A stretch of DNA of 64,000 nucleotides, taken from an uncultured Oxalicibacterium sp. (GTDB taxonomy: Bacteria > Pseudomonadota > Gammaproteobacteria > Burkholderiales > Burkholderiaceae_D). Of the stretch, positions 31,076 through 39,717 are shown piece after piece. The notes under the pieces are model-generated. The model was not told the DNA's origin. It searched no databases and saw only the letters and a list, made by a program, of their open reading frames with translations. A program made the position numbers and the translations under genes. Position 1 is the first letter of the stretch. Each line of letters opens with the position of its first letter. The stretch lies in assembly GCF_913776015.1 (NCBI RefSeq), contig NZ_CAJYMD010000067.1:1-64000 (forward strand), given 5' to 3'.

Positions 31076-32641
31076 ATGGAATTGCTCTCCGACCCGGCGG
31101 TATGGCTAGGTTTTCTGACACTGGTCCTGCTCGAAATCGTTCTCGGCATCGACAATCTGATTTTTATCGCCATCCTCGCCGACAAACTCCCCCCAGAGCA
31201 GCGCGACCGCGCACGCATCATCGGCCTTTCGCTCGCCCTGCTGATGCGTCTCGGCCTGCTGACGATCGTTTCATGGCTGGTAACGCTGACGACGCCGCTG
31301 TTTTCGATCGGACCATTTCCGTTTTCGGGACGCGACATCATCCTGTTCCTCGGCGGTATCTTCCTGCTGTTCAAATCAACCACAGAGTTGCATGAACGCC
31401 TGGAAGGCAAGACGCTCGCTCACACGCAAAACAAGGCATATGCCAGCTTTGGTGTCGTCGTGGCGCAGATCGTGGTGCTCGATGCCGTGTTTTCGCTCGA
31501 CGCCGTCATCACGGCCGTCGGCATGGTGGAACATCTGGAAGTCATGATGGCTGCGGTCGTGGTTTCCATCATGATCATGATGTGGGCATCCAAACCGCTA
31601 ACGCGTTTCGTCAATGCCCACCCGACCGTGGTGGTGTTGTGTCTGAGCTTCCTGCTGATGATTGGCTTGAGCCTGGTTTCCGAAAGTCTCGGCTTCGAGA
31701 TTCCAAAAGGCTATCTGTATGGCGCCATCGGCTTCTCGATCATGATCGAGTTCTTTAATCAGTTGGCACGTCGCAATCTGCTCAAGATCGAATCGGCGAT
31801 CCCGTTGCGTGACCGTACTGCGGACGCTGTTCTACGCCTGCTGGGCGGCAAGCAGCGACATGGCCAGGCGGAAGAACAGGAGCAACTGGAACTGCCACTC
31901 GAACAGCATGGCTTTGGCGTCGAGGAGCGCAACATGGTCAGCGGTGTGCTGTCGCTGGGCGAGCGAACGATTCGCTCGATCATGACCACGCGTTCGGATA
32001 TCTCCTGGGTCAACCTTGATGACGACCCCGACAAGATCATCCTGCAACTACGCGAGACCCCGCACAGCCTGATGCCGGTCTGCCGCACCGAACTCGACAA
32101 TGTGATCGGCCTCGCGCGCACCAAGGATCTGATCGGTGATCTGGCCGCCACCGGCACCATCAATGAAGAAACCAGCTTGCGCCAACCGATCATCCTGCCG
32201 CACTCCGCCGGCGTGCTGATCGCGATGGACATTCTCAAGCGCTCGCCAGGTCAGCTGGTGCTGGCAGTGGACGAATTCGGCAGCATCCACGGCTTGTTGA
32301 CGCCAATCGATATTCTCGAAGCCATCGCGGGCGAATTTCCCGATGAAGACGAGCAACTGACGGTGCAACAGGAAGGCGAGGACTGCTGGCGTGTCGATGG
32401 CGCAGCCGATCTTCACTATCTGGAACAAGTGCTGGAAACCCATGCACTGGTCAGCGAAGATGCCGAATACACGTCGATCGCCGGCTTGCTGCTGGATCGC
32501 TTCGCCACGTTCCCTGAAGTTGGCGCCGCCCTGGAACTAGACGGTTGGCGCTATGAAGTGGCGGCAATCGACGGACGCCGTATCGCCACCGTGTTGATCA
32601 ATCGCGTCAAGCCAGAAGAGAGGCAAGATACGGAGGAATGA
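31076..32641 (+). CDS. TerC-family membrane protein with CBS pair and CorC-type C-terminus
   Basis: A 521-residue protein. Residues about 10-220 are a TerC membrane domain with seven or so helices and acidic motifs ([32 protein letters not shown]) that could bind metal ions. Residues about 290-420 carry two CBS repeats ([39 protein letters not shown]), and a CorC/HlyC-type domain follows. This is the YoaE/YegH-like architecture. The role is unknown; TerC relatives are linked to manganese export or membrane metal homeostasis. The gene ends before a good terminator. Confidence 0.9.
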   Translation: MELLSDPAVWLGFLTLVLLEIVLGIDNLIFIAILADKLPPEQRDRARIIGLSLALLMRLGLLTIVSWLVTLTTPLFSIGPFPFSGRDIILFLGGIFLLFKSTTELHERLEGKTLAHTQNKAYASFGVVVAQIVVLDAVFSLDAVITAVGMVEHLEVMMAAVVVSIMIMMWASKPLTRFVNAHPTVVVLCLSFLLMIGLSLVSESLGFEIPKGYLYGAIGFSIMIEFFNQLARRNLLKIESAIPLRDRTADAVLRLLGGKQRHGQAEEQEQLELPLEQHGFGVEERNMVSGVLSLGERTIRSIMTTRSDISWVNLDDDPDKIILQLRETPHSLMPVCRTELDNVIGLARTKDLIGDLAATGTINEETSLRQPIILPHSAGVLIAMDILKRSPGQLVLAVDEFGSIHGLLTPIDILEAIAGEFPDEDEQLTVQQEGEDCWRVDGAADLHYLEQVLETHALVSEDAEYTSIAGLLLDRFATFPEVGAALELDGWRYEVAAIDGRRIATVLINRVKPEERQDTEE

Positions 32642-32724
32642 GGTAACAAAAGAGGCAAAAGCTTCCAGCCGACATGCATTTGAGGGGAACATTTTCCAGC
32701 GCGTGTTGCCTACTTGGCATAACG

Positions 32725-32752
32725 ACATCGTTGCCCGGCAACGATGTTTTTT
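32725..32752 (+). terminator. Terminator after the TerC gene
   Basis: The arms ACATCGTTGCC and GGCAACGATGT are almost contiguous and are followed by six T. It ends 16 bp before the next small gene's start and would limit read-through into it. Confidence 0.8.
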
Positions 32753-32768
32753 GCTTTAAAGGAACCTT

Positions 32769-33149
32769 ATGCTCAAGAAACTCGCTGCCATTTTGGCTCT
32801 TTCTCCGCTATCACTCTTCATCGCACCATCGGCGCATGCGACTGATCTGTCCATTGTTTGCGACGTCAAACAAACCGCCGATGGCAAGCAACAAGACGCC
32901 TTCAAACGACGTTTCGACATTGATTTCGAACCACGCTATTTCCGCTCGGCCGTCGATACCGGCAAGGGCTTCCGTGGCAAGGAAGAAGGCTTTCCCGTAG
33001 ACATCAACGCCATGCGCATCGTCTTTGTCGACGATGGCAACATCAGCCAGTATTACGACCGCGATACGCATGAATACGTCTATCAGGACGTCAATGCCAA
33101 TGTCGAAGCCAAGGGAAAATGTCGGGAACAGGCCAAGGGAGATAAATGA
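32769..33149 (+). CDS. Periplasmic protein of unknown function (126 aa)
   Basis: The N-terminus MLKKLAAILALSPLSLFIA followed by PSAHA is a standard signal peptide. The mature protein of about 100 residues has two Cys (IVCDVKQ and KGKCREQ) that could form a disulfide, and a basic/acidic C-terminus. AAAGGAAC lies upstream of the ATG. I do not recognise a domain. Its GC content and codon use match the chromosome. Confidence 0.75.
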   Translation: MLKKLAAILALSPLSLFIAPSAHATDLSIVCDVKQTADGKQQDAFKRRFDIDFEPRYFRSAVDTGKGFRGKEEGFPVDINAMRIVFVDDGNISQYYDRDTHEYVYQDVNANVEAKGKCREQAKGDK

Positions 33150-34231
33150 TCTCGGTCACATCGCGTTATCTCGGGGCGATGACACAACGGCGTCTCCGTA
33201 CTATGCGCAGAACCTGCCGCATATCTGCATAGCCAACAGAACCGGTGGGCTGTCTGCCCAAGAACAAGCACATCAATCAAACTAGGATGGAGTCAGCGTT
33301 GCATTGTCTTTGATGCCAATTCATAACGAAGCCGCGCACAATACCGCCAGATTTCCTGCGTCACCCCAAATCCCCATCTTTATGGGATGGTGCACCCATC
33401 TGCATGCGTCCATACTGTGCTTGCTTCTTTTCTCAGACTCGTTTGAGCTCAAGCCTTCCTTTCCGGAAGGCTTTTTTTTGCAAGTTGCAGATGAAGCGTC
33501 AAAATCAAACCACATCTGACACGCTCTTTCTGTCATTTCATATCTACCAAGACGCTGAAACATTACAAAACAATCTAATTAAATTCAGACGTGATTTGGC
33601 AAAAAACCAAGAAATGGGCGGGATTTTTTAACTACATTTTCACTTTTTAAAGCGTGTTTTTTCACAGTGAAAACTGCCATTTTTTACCCATCGAAAAATG
33701 CAAGAAAAATCAGAAAATCTACGGGAAAACAATTAACAAGATAAGTAATAACACTTATACGTGTACGTGATAGTACGCATTGTTCGCATACGGGGAAGTA
33801 CCTAATCTCTCACACAATCTTAACGCCGACTGTAACGCGTTGAAGTGTGGCTTTTGTTTTTCAATCCATCTTCGACTGTTCAATCTTCGTTAAGGGCTGC
33901 CGGTTCTACCGGCAACCAGGTTTCTTCCATCGGCAGCCGTGATATGCACCAATGAGGTCACGGCGATGTCAGGATCACCCGTCCAGACAGCAGTCTGCTT
34001 ACCCAAGCAACGCAGGAACCGAAAACATCTGTCCATGATCCCGACCGGATTAGTGGCAGAGGGCGGAACGGCAATCGACCGGTCCAGCAGTTTTGGCCGC
34101 CTTTCAATATTTTGCGGACGTCTTCGCACTTACTTGCAGATGAACCTCAATTTATTGGTGTGGTTGCACGACGCACCGGATATAAAAACCGAGGAAACAA
34201 ATGAGAAACACACAATTTAAAGGAGTTCGCC
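33150..34231 (+). other. Long intergenic region before oxlT
   Basis: About 1.1 kb without a convincing gene. It holds a strong orphan terminator at 33451-33479, an AT-rich block at about 33580-33840, a hairpin GCCGG-N5-CCGGC at 33898-33912, and a Shine-Dalgarno AAAGGAG at 34219-34225 before oxlT. An open frame at 33939-34220 has no ribosome site or protein-like features and was not called. The length suggests a complex promoter or a long leader for a highly expressed gene, possibly plus a small RNA gene ending at the orphan terminator. Confidence 0.5.
33451..33479 (+). terminator. Orphan Rho-independent terminator
   Basis: The perfect arms AAGCCTTCC and GGAAGGCTT enclose a 5-nt loop and are followed by a run of T. 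The nearest upstream gene ends 300 bp away, so this may close an unannotated small RNA starting near 33300 or a long 3' UTR. Confidence 0.8.
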
Positions 34232-35560
34232 ATGGCTGGTGATTTCGGTGGAGCAGTAAAAGCAGACCTGAACGTATCGGAAGGTACACGTTGGCTGCAA
34301 ATCATTGTCGGTATCGTCTGTATGGTCGCGACCGCCAATATTCAATACGCATGGACGCTGTTCGTTCCTGAAATTCAAGGTACGTTCGGTTGGGCACGTG
34401 CTGAAATTCAGATCGCTTTCACGATCTTCGTTCTGGTTCAAACCTGGCTGGCACCGATTGAAGGTTATTTCATCGATAAATTCGGTCCCCGTATGATGGT
34501 CGCCTTCGGCGCACTGATGATCGCTGCAGCATGGGTTCTGAACTCGAAAGCAACGACCCTGATGGGCTTCTATGTTGGCGCAGCAGTTGGTGGCGTTGGC
34601 GTTGGCTCGATCTACGCAACGTGTATCAACAACGCGTTGAAATGGTTCCCTGATCGTCGTGGTCTGGCTGTTGGTCTGACTGCTGGTGGTTACGGTATGG
34701 GTTCGGCTGCAACGATTCTGCCAATCGCTTCGATGATCAAGTCGCAAGGCTTCCAGGAAACCTTCTTCTTCTTCGGTTTGTTGCAAGGTGGTCTGGCGTT
34801 CATCGCTGCATGGTTCCTGCGTTCGCCAAAGTCTGACGAAGTCAAGGTATCGACCAAGCTCGAGCAATCGCGTCGTGATTACACCCTGAAAGAAGCACTG
34901 AACACCAAACTGTTCTGGCTCATGTTCACCATGTTCATCATGGTCGTGACCGGCGGCATGATGGCGGTTGCTCAGCTCGGCGTGATCGCACAAGATTTGG
35001 GCGTCAAAGAGTTCGAAGTCAATATGTACTTCTTCACGATGGCTGCGCTGCCACTGGCACTGATGCTTGACCGTATCATGAACGGTATCTCCCGTCCGCT
35101 GTTCGGCTGGATCTCGGACAACATCGGTCGTGAAAAAACCATGGTCATCGCGTTCACGCTGGAAGGCTTCGGCATTATCGCTCTCGGCTACTGGGGTCAC
35201 AATCCTTGGGCATTCCTGATCCTGTCGGGCGTTGTGTTCCTGGCTTGGGGTGAAGTCTACTCGCTGTTCTCGGCACTGGCAGGCGATGCCTTCGGTACCA
35301 AGCACATCGGCAAGATCTACGGCGTGCTGTACTGCGCTAAAGGTATTGGCGCCCTGTTCGTCCCAGTTGGTAACCTGATGATGGAAGCAACCGGCACCTG
35401 GTCGACCGTTCTCTACACCGTTGCATGCATGGACTTGACCGCAGCCGTTCTGGCAGTTGTCGCTCTGCGTCCAACGCTGGCCAAGCACGTCGCCTACTCG
35501 GCAGAACTGCAACGCAAGGAACGCGCCGCTGCTGGCAATGCTGTTGGCGCCAACGCCTAA
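34232..35560 (+). CDS. oxlT: Oxalate:formate antiporter (MFS, OxlT family)
   Basis: A 442-residue, 12-helix major facilitator protein that exchanges external oxalate for internal formate. From memory of Oxalobacter OxlT, the two substrate-binding positive residues are an Arg in GGCRPFWG and a Lys in WAAKAT. The equivalents here are R288 in NGISRPLFGWISDNIGREKT and K370 in LYCAKGIGAL. Other matches are VQYSWTL-like IQYAWTLFVPE, FGPRMMVAFGALM and RWFPDRRGLAVGLTAGGYG-type motifs. AAAGGAG sits 6 nt before the ATG. Codons are biased to GTT/GCT/GGT, unlike the neighbours, suggesting high expression. A terminator follows. Confidence 0.9.
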   Translation: MAGDFGGAVKADLNVSEGTRWLQIIVGIVCMVATANIQYAWTLFVPEIQGTFGWARAEIQIAFTIFVLVQTWLAPIEGYFIDKFGPRMMVAFGALMIAAAWVLNSKATTLMGFYVGAAVGGVGVGSIYATCINNALKWFPDRRGLAVGLTAGGYGMGSAATILPIASMIKSQGFQETFFFFGLLQGGLAFIAAWFLRSPKSDEVKVSTKLEQSRRDYTLKEALNTKLFWLMFTMFIMVVTGGMMAVAQLGVIAQDLGVKEFEVNMYFFTMAALPLALMLDRIMNGISRPLFGWISDNIGREKTMVIAFTLEGFGIIALGYWGHNPWAFLILSGVVFLAWGEVYSLFSALAGDAFGTKHIGKIYGVLYCAKGIGALFVPVGNLMMEATGTWSTVLYTVACMDLTAAVLAVVALRPTLAKHVAYSAELQRKERAAAGNAVGANA

Positions 35561-35593
35561 GCATGACTTGATGTAAGTTGTTCGTCGCATTCG

Positions 35594-35622
35594 GCGGGCT
35601 TCCTCGGAAGCCCGCTTTTTTA
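35594..35622 (+). terminator. Terminator after oxlT
   Basis: The perfect 10-bp arms GCGGGCTTCC and GGAAGCCCGC, with a 2-nt spacer, are followed by a T-run. It separates oxlT from the small membrane protein gene, so the latter needs read-through or its own promoter. Confidence 0.92.
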
Positions 35623-35688
35623 TTGCGTGAAGAAATTGTTAAAATAGCGAGCGCGCACGTAGTGCCTCACACATACTGGAAGGTTTTT

Positions 35689-35814
35689 ATGATCAAGTTT
35701 TTCCGTGAACTCTTTGCTGATCAGGAACGCGTCTCGCGTCTGTGCATGAATCTGGCCATCATCTTTGGACTGAGCAGCGTCGCTGTCCTGATTGGCGGAT
35801 TCATTTTCATCTGA
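35689..35814 (+). CDS. 41-residue single-pass membrane protein
   Basis: ATG 35689 is preceded by GGAAGG. The protein reads MIKFFRELFADQERVSRLCM followed by a hydrophobic helix (NLAIIFGLSSVAVLIGGFIF) to the end. An amphipathic, charged N-terminal helix plus one membrane helix resembles small accessory subunits of transporters or respiratory complexes. It lies 128 bp after oxlT, but the oxlT terminator is between them; a TAAAAT at 35640-35645 may belong to its own promoter. A role with OxlT is only a guess from position. Confidence 0.65.
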   Translation: MIKFFRELFADQERVSRLCMNLAIIFGLSSVAVLIGGFIFI

Positions 35815-36202
35815 TGTCCGCTGGGCGCGGATCGCAATTTTGCACCGCAAGCCTGCAACACGCTTTAACAATCACACGCCATCTATCTGATAGCAGCAAG
35901 ATCGCGATTCACCTCATGTCGCGGCTCAACGCCATCGATACATCGTTCAGGGATCACTACCGATTGCCCCTTGCGACACACGACCGGCACATCGCCCTGA
36001 AGCAAGCGCTCGCCCGTTTCATCTCGTTGAGATACGCTCAGCTGCAGTAGTCGCCAGCATCGGAAAACCGCATAATGGCGAACGCCTGTGCGCCATCGAT
36101 AGCTGCATTACTGGAATTCTGTCTCCACAACGCTCACCGGATGGCGATGGGAACAGTGCACCTCACTGACTCCGCCAATCGCTGCCTCGTCCGAAATTCA
36201 CA
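35815..36202 (+). other. Intergenic region without recognised features
   Basis: In these 388 bases I see no gene with both a ribosome site and protein-like composition, and no clear terminator. The promoter of the downstream lipoprotein gene is presumably here. Confidence 0.4.
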
Positions 36203-37069
36203 ATGCCTCTTCCCCTTTCCCCGCTTCTGCGCCTAGCGATTTGCATGGCAGGATTCATGGCTGTTACTGCCTGCACGACTGCAGATCCGACAGCAAGACG
36301 CATGACGGCAGAAAGAATGGCAAGCGACGCGGGCTGGCAACGTACGATCATTGCAACCGAGACGTTCAACATCGCCGCTTTTAGGCCAACGAATCTGCCG
36401 CATGCCACTACCTTGAAAATCTACATCGAAGGTGATGGCCTGGCATGGCTAGACAGCAGCACGCCCTCCGCCGATCCGACGCCGCGTACGCCACTCGCGC
36501 TGAAACTGGCGCTACGCGACCCCGAACGGAATGCCGTGTATCTGGCTCGCCCCTGCCAGTTTTTGCAGGATGATCAACGACGTAATTGCCAGCAGCGCTA
36601 CTGGACTAGCCATCGCTTTGCACCGGAAGTCATTGCGGCCAGCAATACTGCGATTGATGTACTAAAAACAGAATCAGGCGCCTCGCATCTCATACTGATC
36701 GGCTATTCCGGTGGGGGCGCGGTCGCGGCGCTCGTCGCGGCACAGCGGCATGATGTCACGGCCCTCGTCACCATCGCAGGCAATCTCGACCACACTGCGT
36801 GGACAAGCGGGCATCACATCTCGCCACTCTCTGGCTCCCTCAATCCCGCCGACGCAACGAGCAGGCTACAACATATACCCCAGCACCATTACGTCGGACA
36901 GAACGATACGAATATCAGCGCTGATATCGCGCTTGGCTATGCTGCTCGTTTCAAGGCTCCGACGCCGATCGTCACTGTGTTGCCTGGCTTTACGCACACG
37001 TGTTGTTGGGAAGAGATTTGGCCCCGTCTCGTCAAGACCGAATTTGGGCTCACAGGGATAGCACCATAA
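36203..37069 (+). CDS. Lipoprotein with alpha/beta-hydrolase fold
   Basis: A 288-residue protein. The signal sequence ends in the lipobox VTAC (Cys near residue 24), predicting a membrane-anchored lipoprotein. An alpha/beta-hydrolase domain follows: YIEGDGLAW near the oxyanion hole, nucleophile elbow GYSGGG, an Asp/Asn-rich loop (HYVGQNDTNISADI) and a C-terminal His in PGFTHTCCWEE. The substrate is unknown; an esterase or lipase-like activity is possible. Cys pairs (CQFLQDDQRRNCQQ) may form a disulfide, fitting an extracytoplasmic location. Confidence 0.8.
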   Translation: MPLPLSPLLRLAICMAGFMAVTACTTADPTARRMTAERMASDAGWQRTIIATETFNIAAFRPTNLPHATTLKIYIEGDGLAWLDSSTPSADPTPRTPLALKLALRDPERNAVYLARPCQFLQDDQRRNCQQRYWTSHRFAPEVIAASNTAIDVLKTESGASHLILIGYSGGGAVAALVAAQRHDVTALVTIAGNLDHTAWTSGHHISPLSGSLNPADATSRLQHIPQHHYVGQNDTNISADIALGYAARFKAPTPIVTVLPGFTHTCCWEEIWPRLVKTEFGLTGIAP

Positions 37070-37325
37070 GGCGTGCGTGCGCATTTCAGCTACTCGCACC
37101 TGCGCTACCTGCTTTCCGGAAAGAACTTTCCGCCGACTTCACGCTCTACAAACAGGTTCTCACTTGGTTGGCAAGCCAAGACGTGCAATACAAGAAAAAA
37201 GGCACACCCGCGACTTACTGACGAGAACCGTTGTAACATGCAAAACAAATTTATCCTCAAGCCCGCGCCCCACCGAAAATCGTGAAGTGTCGGCATTTAC
37301 AACGACGAACGATGAGTAACGGCCA

Positions 37326-38039
37326 GTGAATTTTCCCTTATGGACGCAATTGATCGCCAAGCGCTTCGTCACTTGGCTGCCCTTCAAGGCGATCGCTACC
37401 CCCATCGCGTTCTGCATTTTTTTCCCGACCTACTTTTGGGTCATGGAACATCCTGCGCCATTCGCCAATCTCCGCACCATCCCAGCATTAGCAATTGACC
37501 AATGGATTCCCGTACAGGAATGGGCATTGATTCCTTACGCCTCTCTCTGGCTATACGTGTGCCTGGCATCTGCCCTAATTCATCAACGACGGGAAATGAT
37601 CGAGTATATAGTTTCCGCAACTTTCCTCTGCGTGAGCGGCATCGCAATCTTCTGGCTCTTCCCGACCAGCGTGCCCGACTTCGGTATCGATTGGCAGCAA
37701 CATCCCGCCCTGCATTTCTTGAAAACCCAGGATGGCGGTGCGAACGCACTCCCGTCGCTGCACGTTGCCTTTTCCGTCTTCACGGCTGCATTTCTCGCAC
37801 CGCAATTACGCGACTGCCAAGCACCGCACGTCATTCGCATTGCCAACTACGTGTGGGCAGCATTGATCGTCTATTCGACCATCGCAACACGCCAACACGT
37901 TTTTCTGGATGCACTTGCCGGCATGCTGCTGGGCCTCATCGCGTATTACCCGATACGTAAACTTGGCAGCTTGATCAGCCACCCCACCAAGGACAAGCTA
38001 GCCGCCGTTCCATTTTCACCGTCGACCGAGCAACCCTGA
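37326..38039 (+). CDS. PAP2-superfamily membrane phosphatase
   Basis: A 237-residue protein starting with GTG at 37326 (no upstream ATG in frame). Five or six membrane helices and the PAP2 motifs ALPSLHVAFSVF (motif 2, SxxH) and TRQHVFLDALAG (motif 3) are present; motif 1 is weak. The layout resembles inositolphosphotransferase/Aur1-like or undecaprenyl-diphosphate-type phosphatases. The lipid substrate is not determined. It follows the lipoprotein hydrolase by 256 bp. Confidence 0.82.
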   Translation: MNFPLWTQLIAKRFVTWLPFKAIATPIAFCIFFPTYFWVMEHPAPFANLRTIPALAIDQWIPVQEWALIPYASLWLYVCLASALIHQRREMIEYIVSATFLCVSGIAIFWLFPTSVPDFGIDWQQHPALHFLKTQDGGANALPSLHVAFSVFTAAFLAPQLRDCQAPHVIRIANYVWAALIVYSTIATRQHVFLDALAGMLLGLIAYYPIRKLGSLISHPTKDKLAAVPFSPSTEQP

Positions 38040-38122
38040 GCGCAACGCACGCATTCTGGGGATTCACTTCACACCGTGTTTGCCTTTAAGATGGCACCAA
38101 CATCAAACGAAATGAGCGCAAT

Positions 38123-38260
38123 ATGTTGCTTCCCGATCTCTTCTCAGACATCAGTTGGATGAAACACCTGACTCTCGACGTTGCCATCATCATGGCAATC
38201 CTCGCGTCGCTTCTGTGCCTGTTCGTTTATCTGCAATGCTCGGATGACGACAAGAAGTAA
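38123..38260 (+). CDS. 45-residue membrane microprotein
   Basis: ATG 38123 to TAA 38260 encodes MLLPDLFSDISWMKHLTLDV, then a hydrophobic segment AIIMAILASLLCLFVYL and a charged tail QCSDDDKK. A single membrane helix with an acidic cytoplasmic end is predicted. The Shine-Dalgarno is weak (GAGCG). A terminator starts 20 bp after the stop, which supports a real transcription unit. The family is not recognised. Confidence 0.5.
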   Translation: MLLPDLFSDISWMKHLTLDVAIIMAILASLLCLFVYLQCSDDDKK

Positions 38261-38280
38261 GCAAAGCGAATGGGTAAAGA

Positions 38281-38314
38281 AAAAGGGTTACGTTTTTGCG
38301 TAACCTTTTTTCTT
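38281..38314 (+). terminator. Rho-independent terminator
   Basis: The arms GGTTACG and CGTAACC surround a T-rich loop, extended by A/T pairs, and are followed by TTTTTTCTTT. It closes the PAP2/microprotein transcript on the plus strand. Confidence 0.85.
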
Positions 38315-38425
38315 TACATGCCAAAACTTTTGTACTTTCTAAACTCGGTATTCATATACCAAACCCAAATGGAGAAGCGCTTTGCCTAACTGGATGCGTA
38401 CATACGTCCAGAACAAGCGCGCCTA

Positions 38426-38464
38426 GAAAAACAAAAGGGCTGGATGAAAAATCATCCAGCCCTT
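38426..38464 (-). terminator. Ancestral tRNA/rpoD-side terminator, now separated by the island
   Basis: The perfect 13-bp arms AAGGGCTGGATGA and TCATCCAGCCCTT are followed on the minus strand by a TTTTGTTTTT tract. It lies just outside attL. On the minus strand it sits where the terminator of the tRNA gene would be if the 20-kb island were removed. Confidence 0.85.
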
Positions 38465-38479
38465 CATCACCAACATCAA

Positions 38480-38530
38480 TATTGGTAGGCCTCCCCAGAG
38501 TCGAACTGGGCACCAACGGATTATGAGTCC
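38480..38530 (-). repeat. attL: 51-bp tRNA 3'-end duplicate
   Basis: Identical to 58396-58446. It contains the CCA end, acceptor 3' strand, T arm, variable loop and the anticodon with part of its stem of the minus-strand tRNA, then diverges. It cannot form a tRNA. Confidence 0.95.
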
Positions 38531-38723
38531 AATTTTTCGCCTGCGACAATCAAGGAGAAACCAATAAAATCAAGCATCTAGCTAACCCTAGTTACTACAT
38601 TTTACTTCGAATTACTCAACAATTTGCAGCGGTTTTGCAGCATTGCTGCGTCCGGGTAAATCATGGTAGTTGGATTTCCTTATACTGTTTGCAGTCATGT
38701 GACTGCGCACTTTACACAGTTAT
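38531..38723. other. Left arm of the island with candidate integrase arm sites
   Basis: TTTGCAGC at 38623-38630 and TTGCAGCATT at 38635-38644, the latter inside the palindrome GCAGCATTGCTGC. TTGCAGCATT recurs in the same orientation at 58322-58331 near the right end. Such repeats near both ends are what arm-type integrase or Xis sites look like. No gene is seen. Confidence 0.4.
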
Positions 38724-38987
38724 ATGGAACAGCTTTTCACTCCTGAAACCCTTGCGATATATCTTGGGCTCTCGCTCCAGACTATTTATAACCGACACAG
38801 CACAGGTGGTGACCTTCCCGTGGCCATCAAAATGGGGCGACGTCTGCGCTTTAAACCTGTTGATGTTGAAAACTGGCTAAATCAGCATCAGCATATTCAC
38901 TCATGCCCTACCGTTTCATCAGAAAAAACACGCCCTGGTAGACCAACCAAATCCGAACAAATTGCTCGTAGGTCTGCTAGGTCTTAG
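38724..38987 (+). CDS. Helix-turn-helix excisionase-family protein
   Basis: An 87-residue protein with an N-terminal MerR/AlpA-like winged helix-turn-helix (FTPETLAIYLGLSLQTIYNR, then MGRRLRFKPVDVENWL), the pattern of excisionase-type DNA-binding domains. The C-terminal tail is basic (RPGRPTKSEQIARRSARS). It lies 193 bp inside attL, so a role in excision or in regulating the replication gene is likely. The Shine-Dalgarno is weak. Confidence 0.8.
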   Translation: MEQLFTPETLAIYLGLSLQTIYNRHSTGGDLPVAIKMGRRLRFKPVDVENWLNQHQHIHSCPTVSSEKTRPGRPTKSEQIARRSARS

Positions 38988-39428
38988 TGGTCGAGACCGT
39001 TGGTGTCGCTCTGGCACGTAAATTCCATCCTTATAATTATTCACGCCCGAAACCGATTGTGGTGATGGATTGGTATTCTTTCCGCTCGAACCGCTGTTTC
39101 AAAGGTTAAGAGTGCTATCTTTTTAGATAGCTGTGTCGAGAAGTAAATTCATTTGCATCTTGGCACTTCATTTAACTCAGTGGAAGGGCTACGGCTCTTG
39201 CTCACAGTCGACTTGGCCCGAGCCTCACTAAACGACATGCCTCCTCTGCGCAGTCCTGGCACCCTCGTTCTTACAAGAATTTGCTATTCGAATCCATGAG
39301 CATCTATTTTTCCTATACATCCTTAGGCGTCATTCGACGTCTCTGGATGTGCCAGCTGGATTCCCCCTCACTGCCACAAACTTCAACTACGACAGAAGCC
39401 AGTTATATCGATGGGGGGTGGAGTGTGT
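38988..39428. other. Intergenic region in the island, no gene seen
   Basis: 441 bases. A hairpin GCTATCT-TTTT-AGATAGC (39114-39131) is the only clear structure; it has no U-tract. A frame at 39281-39517 is open but overlaps the real AlpA start and has no ribosome site. GGGGGGTGGAG just before 39429 serves AlpA. Confidence 0.4.
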
Positions 39429-39632
39429 ATGACTTTCAATACAGAACGATTTTTGAAATTGCCCGAGGTTTTGAAAATCCTGCCCGTATCTCGCGCAACT
39501 TTTTATGCTGGCATTAAAGATGGGCGATATCCCTCGCCTGTGAAGTTGGGCCCAAGAGCGGTGGCATGGCGGCTTAGCGACATTGACGCTTATATCAACT
39601 CCTTAGAAACCAGCTCATCTAATTCTTACTGA
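39429..39632 (+). CDS. AlpA-family transcriptional regulator
   Basis: A 67-residue protein from ATG 39429 (upstream in-frame start at 39411). MTFNTERFLKLPEVLKILPV SRATFYAGIKDGRYPSPVKL and AWRLSDIDAYINSL are the typical AlpA helix-turn-helix and wing. A GGTGGAG ribosome site precedes it. AlpA proteins control integrase or replication genes in satellite elements; here the gene precedes rep by 85 bp, as in phage-inducible islands. Confidence 0.88.
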   Translation: MTFNTERFLKLPEVLKILPVSRATFYAGIKDGRYPSPVKLGPRAVAWRLSDIDAYINSLETSSSNSY

Positions 39633-39717
39633 CCTTGCCGCCCGCAGCGCGAGGTCAAAATCAGAAACTAGGAAATACATTAAAGCTGCATGCGGCACGC
39701 CCTTTTAGGAGCGTGCT

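Noticed and set aside
33939-34220. 93-residue frame before oxlT
   Set aside because: No ribosome site, no protein-like composition; lies in the presumed promoter/leader.
34217-35590. 457-residue antisense frame over oxlT
   Set aside because: Cys/His/Gln-rich shadow of a membrane protein gene; extends into its terminator.
38352-38549. Frames across the attL site
   Set aside because: They translate a terminator and a tRNA fragment.
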